Below are positions 61,183-64,000 of a DNA stretch of 64,000 nt, one piece after another. Position 1 is the first letter of the stretch. Each line of letters opens with the position of its first letter. The notes under the pieces are model-generated. The model worked only from the letters and a program-made list of their open reading frames with translations. It was not told the DNA's origin and searched no databases. The stretch lies in the NCBI RefSeq assembly GCF_002699985.1, contig NZ_LKBT01000056.1, forward strand, positions 186,001 to 250,000, given 5' to 3'. The stretch comes from Pseudomonas sp. ICMP 561 (GTDB taxonomy: Bacteria; Pseudomonadota; Gammaproteobacteria; Pseudomonadales; Pseudomonadaceae). Made by a program: the position numbers and the translations under genes.

Positions 61183-61270
61183 GTTGGAGCCGAGCTTGCT
61201 CGCGAAGGGCGATTCCCCGGTCATATTTGTAGACCGCAGCGCTTGATTCGCGGGCAAGCCTCGCTCCAAC
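61183..61270. repeat. REP-like inverted pair with altered left unit
   Basis: The left unit GTTGGAGCCGAGCTTGCTCG is a hybrid-looking variant, while the right unit CGCGGGCAAGCCTCGCTCCA is canonical, so the arms pair only in part. Confidence 0.72.
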
Positions 61271-61280
61271 AAAAATTTCC

Positions 61281-61309
61281 CAATATGTGGGATTAACATT
61301 TACATATTG
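61281..61309. promoter_or_regulatory. Operator candidate upstream of the dgo operon
   Basis: CAATATGT (61281-61288) and ACATATTG (61302-61309) are perfect 8-bp inverted repeats around 13 nt, 67 nt upstream of dgoK. A regulator of galactonate use is the obvious candidate, but its gene is not in the window. Confidence 0.5.
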
Positions 61310-61376
61310 AGATATTTCCCGTTTCAGGTTTATAGTCCTCCTCGCACTCACTGCTCAAAAAATAATAGGTGAAGCG

Positions 61377-62369
61377 ATGCAAGCGCATTTGATCGCGCTC
61401 GATTGGGGAACAACCTCTCTTCGTGCTTATCGACTCGGCGATCATGGCCGGGTTCTGGAACAGCGTTCTCTGAGCGCAGGCATCATGCAATTGCCGAGTA
61501 CGCCGCGAATGATCGCCGGTGAACTCTGCAGCGACGGTTTTGAACTGGCGTTTGACGAGGCGTGTGGCGACTGGCTCGATGCCGAACCCAACCTGCCGGT
61601 CATTGCCTGTGGCATGGTCGGCAGCGCCCAAGGCTGGCGTGAAGCGGTCTATCGGGAAACCCCGGCCAGCGTCTCCGGTCTCAGCTCTGCCTTGCAAACC
61701 GTACGCAGCCTGCGTGGTGTCGATGTCCACATCATTCCTGGCGTACTCCAGCGTTCGGTCCTGCCCAATGTCATGCGGGGTGAAGAAACTCAGGTGCTGG
61801 GTGTCTTGGCCGGTTTATCCGCCACCGAAGCCCTCAAACCCCTGTTGATCGGGTTGCCCGGTAGTCACTCCAAATGGGTTCAGGCGGCCGACGGCTGCAT
61901 CCTGCATTTCGATACTTTCATGACCGGCGAAGTCTTTGCTGCGCTGAGCAACCACACGATTCTCGGCCGCACCATGCAGCGCAGTGAGGTCTTTGATCAG
62001 GCAGCGTTTGATCTGGGGGTCGCGGTGGCGTTGTCGGCTGACGGCGCAGCGGGGCCGCTATCAACGATTTTCAGTTGCCGCACCCTGGGCCTGACCGGCC
62101 AACTCAGTGCTGATGCCCAACCTGATTACTTGTCCGGTCTGTTGATCGGGCATGAGCTGGCAACCCTCGCCACTCTGCAGCGTGCCCATCATTCCGAATT
62201 GCCTCCCGTCATTCTTCTGGGTGGCGAGCAATTGTGTCTGCGTTACGGGCGAGCCCTGCACGCCTGCGGTTTTCTTCACGTGACGGTGGCAGAACAGGCC
62301 ACTGAGCGCGGTCTATGGCAAGTGGCACTCAAAGCCGGCTTGCTCGCCAACATTCCATTAGAGGTCTGA
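61377..62369 (+). CDS. dgoK: 2-dehydro-3-deoxygalactonokinase
   Basis: A 330-residue ASKHA kinase: IALDWGTTSLRAYRLGDHG (phosphate 1), CGMVGSAQGWREA, and LIGLPGSHSKWVQAADGCIL. It phosphorylates 2-keto-3-deoxygalactonate at C6. The ATG at 61377 has TAGGTGA upstream. It ends 1 nt before dgoA. Confidence 0.94.
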   Translation: MQAHLIALDWGTTSLRAYRLGDHGRVLEQRSLSAGIMQLPSTPRMIAGELCSDGFELAFDEACGDWLDAEPNLPVIACGMVGSAQGWREAVYRETPASVSGLSSALQTVRSLRGVDVHIIPGVLQRSVLPNVMRGEETQVLGVLAGLSATEALKPLLIGLPGSHSKWVQAADGCILHFDTFMTGEVFAALSNHTILGRTMQRSEVFDQAAFDLGVAVALSADGAAGPLSTIFSCRTLGLTGQLSADAQPDYLSGLLIGHELATLATLQRAHHSELPPVILLGGEQLCLRYGRALHACGFLHVTVAEQATERGLWQVALKAGLLANIPLEV

Positions 62370-62370
62370 C

Positions 62371-63000
62371 ATGCTCAAGCAAGCACTGCTCGAAAACGGT
62401 TTGATCGCCATTCTGCGTGGTCTGCGTCCGGCAGAAGCGCCCGCCATTGGTGATGTGTTGTATGAGGCGGGTTTCCGGGTCATTGAAGTGCCCCTTAATT
62501 CGCCGCAGCCCTATGACAGCATTCGTCTGTTGCGCCAGAGTCTGCCTGCCGATTGCCTGATCGGTGCAGGCACCGTGATGACTCCTGAACAGGTCGACCT
62601 GGTCAAGGAGGCGGGCGGGCAGGTCATCGTCATGCCGCACAGTGATGCCAAGGTGTTGCGCGCCGCCAAAGAGGCGGGGTTGTTTCTGTCACCTGGAGTG
62701 GCGACACCGACAGAAGCCTTCGCTGCGTTGGCCGAAGGTGCTGATGTGCTGAAGCTTTTTCCGGCTGAGCAAATGAGTCCTGCCGTGGTGAAAGCCTGGC
62801 TTGCGGTGTTGCCTATAGGGACAGCACTGGTTCCGGTGGGGGGTATTACCCCGGACAACATGAAGGTCTTTCTGGAGGCAGGCGTCAAAGGTTTCGGTCT
62901 CGGCTCGGGTTTGTTCAAACCGGGCATGAGCGCAGCCGAAGTGGGCGAGCGCGCTCATGCCTATGTCGCGGCCTGGAAGCAATTGACCGAACGTTTTTGA
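62371..63000 (+). CDS. dgoA: 2-dehydro-3-deoxy-6-phosphogalactonate aldolase
   Basis: A 209-residue KDPG/KDPGal-type class I aldolase. ENGLIAILRGLRPAEAPAIG, E39 (RVIEVPLNSP), GAGTVMTPEQVDLV and the Schiff-base Lys K128 (ADVLKLFPAEQ). It splits the phosphorylated sugar acid into pyruvate and glyceraldehyde 3-phosphate. The N-terminus and the gene order favour DgoA over Eda. Confidence 0.94.
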   Translation: MLKQALLENGLIAILRGLRPAEAPAIGDVLYEAGFRVIEVPLNSPQPYDSIRLLRQSLPADCLIGAGTVMTPEQVDLVKEAGGQVIVMPHSDAKVLRAAKEAGLFLSPGVATPTEAFAALAEGADVLKLFPAEQMSPAVVKAWLAVLPIGTALVPVGGITPDNMKVFLEAGVKGFGLGSGLFKPGMSAAEVGERAHAYVAAWKQLTERF

Positions 63001-63048
63001 GTCAACCAGAGCGCTTCAGGCGCCACTTCAAATAAGAGAATCGCACAC

Positions 63049-64000
63049 ATGAAAATTACCAAACTTACGACTTTTATCGTTCCGCCACGCTGGTGCTTCC
63101 TCAAGGTCGAAACCGACCAAGGCATTACGGGTTGGGGCGAACCGGTGGTTGAAGGCCGTGCTCACACGGTTGCAGCGGCTGTCGAAGAGTTGTCTGACTA
63201 CCTGATCGGCAAAGACCCGCGCAATATCGAAGACATCTGGACCGTGCTCTATCGTGGCGGTTTTTATCGCGGCGGCGCGGTGCACATGAGCGCACTGGCC
63301 GGTATCGATCAGGCGTTGTGGGATATCAAGGGCAAGCATCTGGGGGTATCGGTCAGCGATTTGCTCGGCGGCCAGGTGCGCGACAAGATCCGTGTTTACT
63401 CGTGGATCGGCGGCGACCGCCCGGCTGATACCGCCCGTGCGGCCAAAGAAGCGGTGGAGCGGGGCTTCACTGCGGTGAAGATGAACGGCACCGAAGAGTT
63501 GCAGTTCCTCGATACCTTCGACAAGGTCGACCTCGCGCTGGCCAACGTTGCCGCAGTGCGTGACGCAGTCGGGCCAAACGTGGGCATCGGCGTCGATTTC
63601 CATGGCCGGGTGCACAAACCCATGGCCAAGGTACTGATGAAAGAACTGGACCCGTACAAACTGATGTTCATCGAAGAGCCAGTGCTCAGCGAGAACTACG
63701 AGGCGTTGAAAGAGCTGGCGCCCTTGACCAGTACGCCGATTGCCCTGGGCGAAAGGCTGTTCTCGCGCTGGGATTTCAAGCGCGTGTTGAGCGAAGGCTA
63801 CGTCGACATTATCCAGCCTGATGCGTCCCATGCCGGTGGTATCACTGAGACTCGCAAGATCGCCAACATGGCTGAAGCCTACGACGTCGCCCTTGCGTTA
63901 CATTGCCCGCTCGGTCCGATAGCCCTGGCTGCGTGCCTGCAACTGGATGCGGTCTGCTACAACGCCTTCATTCAAGAGCAGAGCCTGGGTATTCACTACA
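63049..64000 (+). CDS. dgoD: D-galactonate dehydratase, truncated by the window end
   Basis: The first 317 codons of an enolase-superfamily dehydratase (MKITKLTTFIVPPRWCFLKV). GWGEPVVEGRAHTV, RGGFYRGGAVHMSALAGIDQ, VDFHGRVHKPMAKVLM (metal/His base), FIEEPVLSENYE, and HCPLGPIALAACLQLD carry the active-site residues. It dehydrates D-galactonate to 2-keto-3-deoxygalactonate. Only about 65 residues of the usual 382 lie past the edge. Confidence 0.94.
   Translation, partial: MKITKLTTFIVPPRWCFLKVETDQGITGWGEPVVEGRAHTVAAAVEELSDYLIGKDPRNIEDIWTVLYRGGFYRGGAVHMSALAGIDQALWDIKGKHLGVSVSDLLGGQVRDKIRVYSWIGGDRPADTARAAKEAVERGFTAVKMNGTEELQFLDTFDKVDLALANVAAVRDAVGPNVGIGVDFHGRVHKPMAKVLMKELDPYKLMFIEEPVLSENYEALKELAPLTSTPIALGERLFSRWDFKRVLSEGYVDIIQPDASHAGGITETRKIANMAEAYDVALALHCPLGPIALAACLQLDAVCYNAFIQEQSLGIHY

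Noticed and set aside
59885..61351. Long antisense frame of 488 codons opposite asd
   Set aside because: It is the codon-shadow of asd, has no domain signature, and runs through the asd terminator and a REP.

Overview
This is a 64 kb chromosomal window from a gammaproteobacterium, almost certainly Pseudomonas. The evidence is the gltX to tRNA-Ala/Glu cluster, leuCDB-asd, the tyrB/uvrB divergence, a pobA-pobR / pcaQ-HG-K-B-D-C protocatechuate block, an ibpA gene with a ROSE-type thermometer, and many REP-like palindromes. The moderate GC and the REP types suggest a plant- or soil-associated species near the P. syringae/P. fluorescens groups; that narrower placement is inference. No phage, integrase, insertion sequence or CRISPR array was seen.

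Layout. 1-206: start of ribB. 300-5957: an undefined catabolic cluster (DUF1330, Nudix, GntR regulator, flavin reductase, aldehyde dehydrogenase, alpha/beta hydrolase, DUF1185), framed by two copies of the palindrome TGGTATACCA. 6255-8181: a ferritin-like stress protein and two proteins of unknown function. 8316-13301: pyrimidine-ring catabolism, rutABCDF, with divergent rutR; rutE and rutG are absent. 13326-14802: a hipBA toxin-antitoxin pair. 15192-19846: a nucleobase/nucleoside ABC transporter. 19977-22597: a lone GAF protein and an HBM-type chemoreceptor. 23817-32923: 4-hydroxybenzoate and protocatechuate degradation. 33431-37050: a soluble four-PAS chemoreceptor coupled to a triple-CheW protein. 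37059-43242: an ArsB/NhaD-like transporter, a methyltransferase plus RpfF-like fatty-acid signal synthase pair, an EF-hand protein and a two-component system. 43822-55510: tyrB, uvrB, gltX, six tRNAs, a thioesterase, dusC, ibpA, a GGDEF/EAL protein and a LysR regulator. 55660-64000: leuCD, a methyltransferase, leuB, asd, then the galactonate genes dgoK-dgoA-dgoD (truncated by the window end).

The most informative non-coding result is a composite promoter found twice: upstream of rutA (minus strand) and upstream of the ABC transporter (plus strand). In both, an NtrC-like GCAC-N7-GTGC box is followed after 7 nt by a RutR palindrome and, 52-53 nt later, by a sigma-54-type promoter. The 18 nt starting at the NtrC-like box match at 17 positions. 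This joins the transporter to the rut regulon and suggests that it replaces the missing RutG permease. The best candidate for an undescribed system is the RpfF-like synthase with its adjacent SAM methyltransferase (38414-40168), which could make a methylated fatty-acid signal. The TGGTATACCA regulon around DUF1185/DUF1330, whose flavin reductase has no local monooxygenase, is a second.
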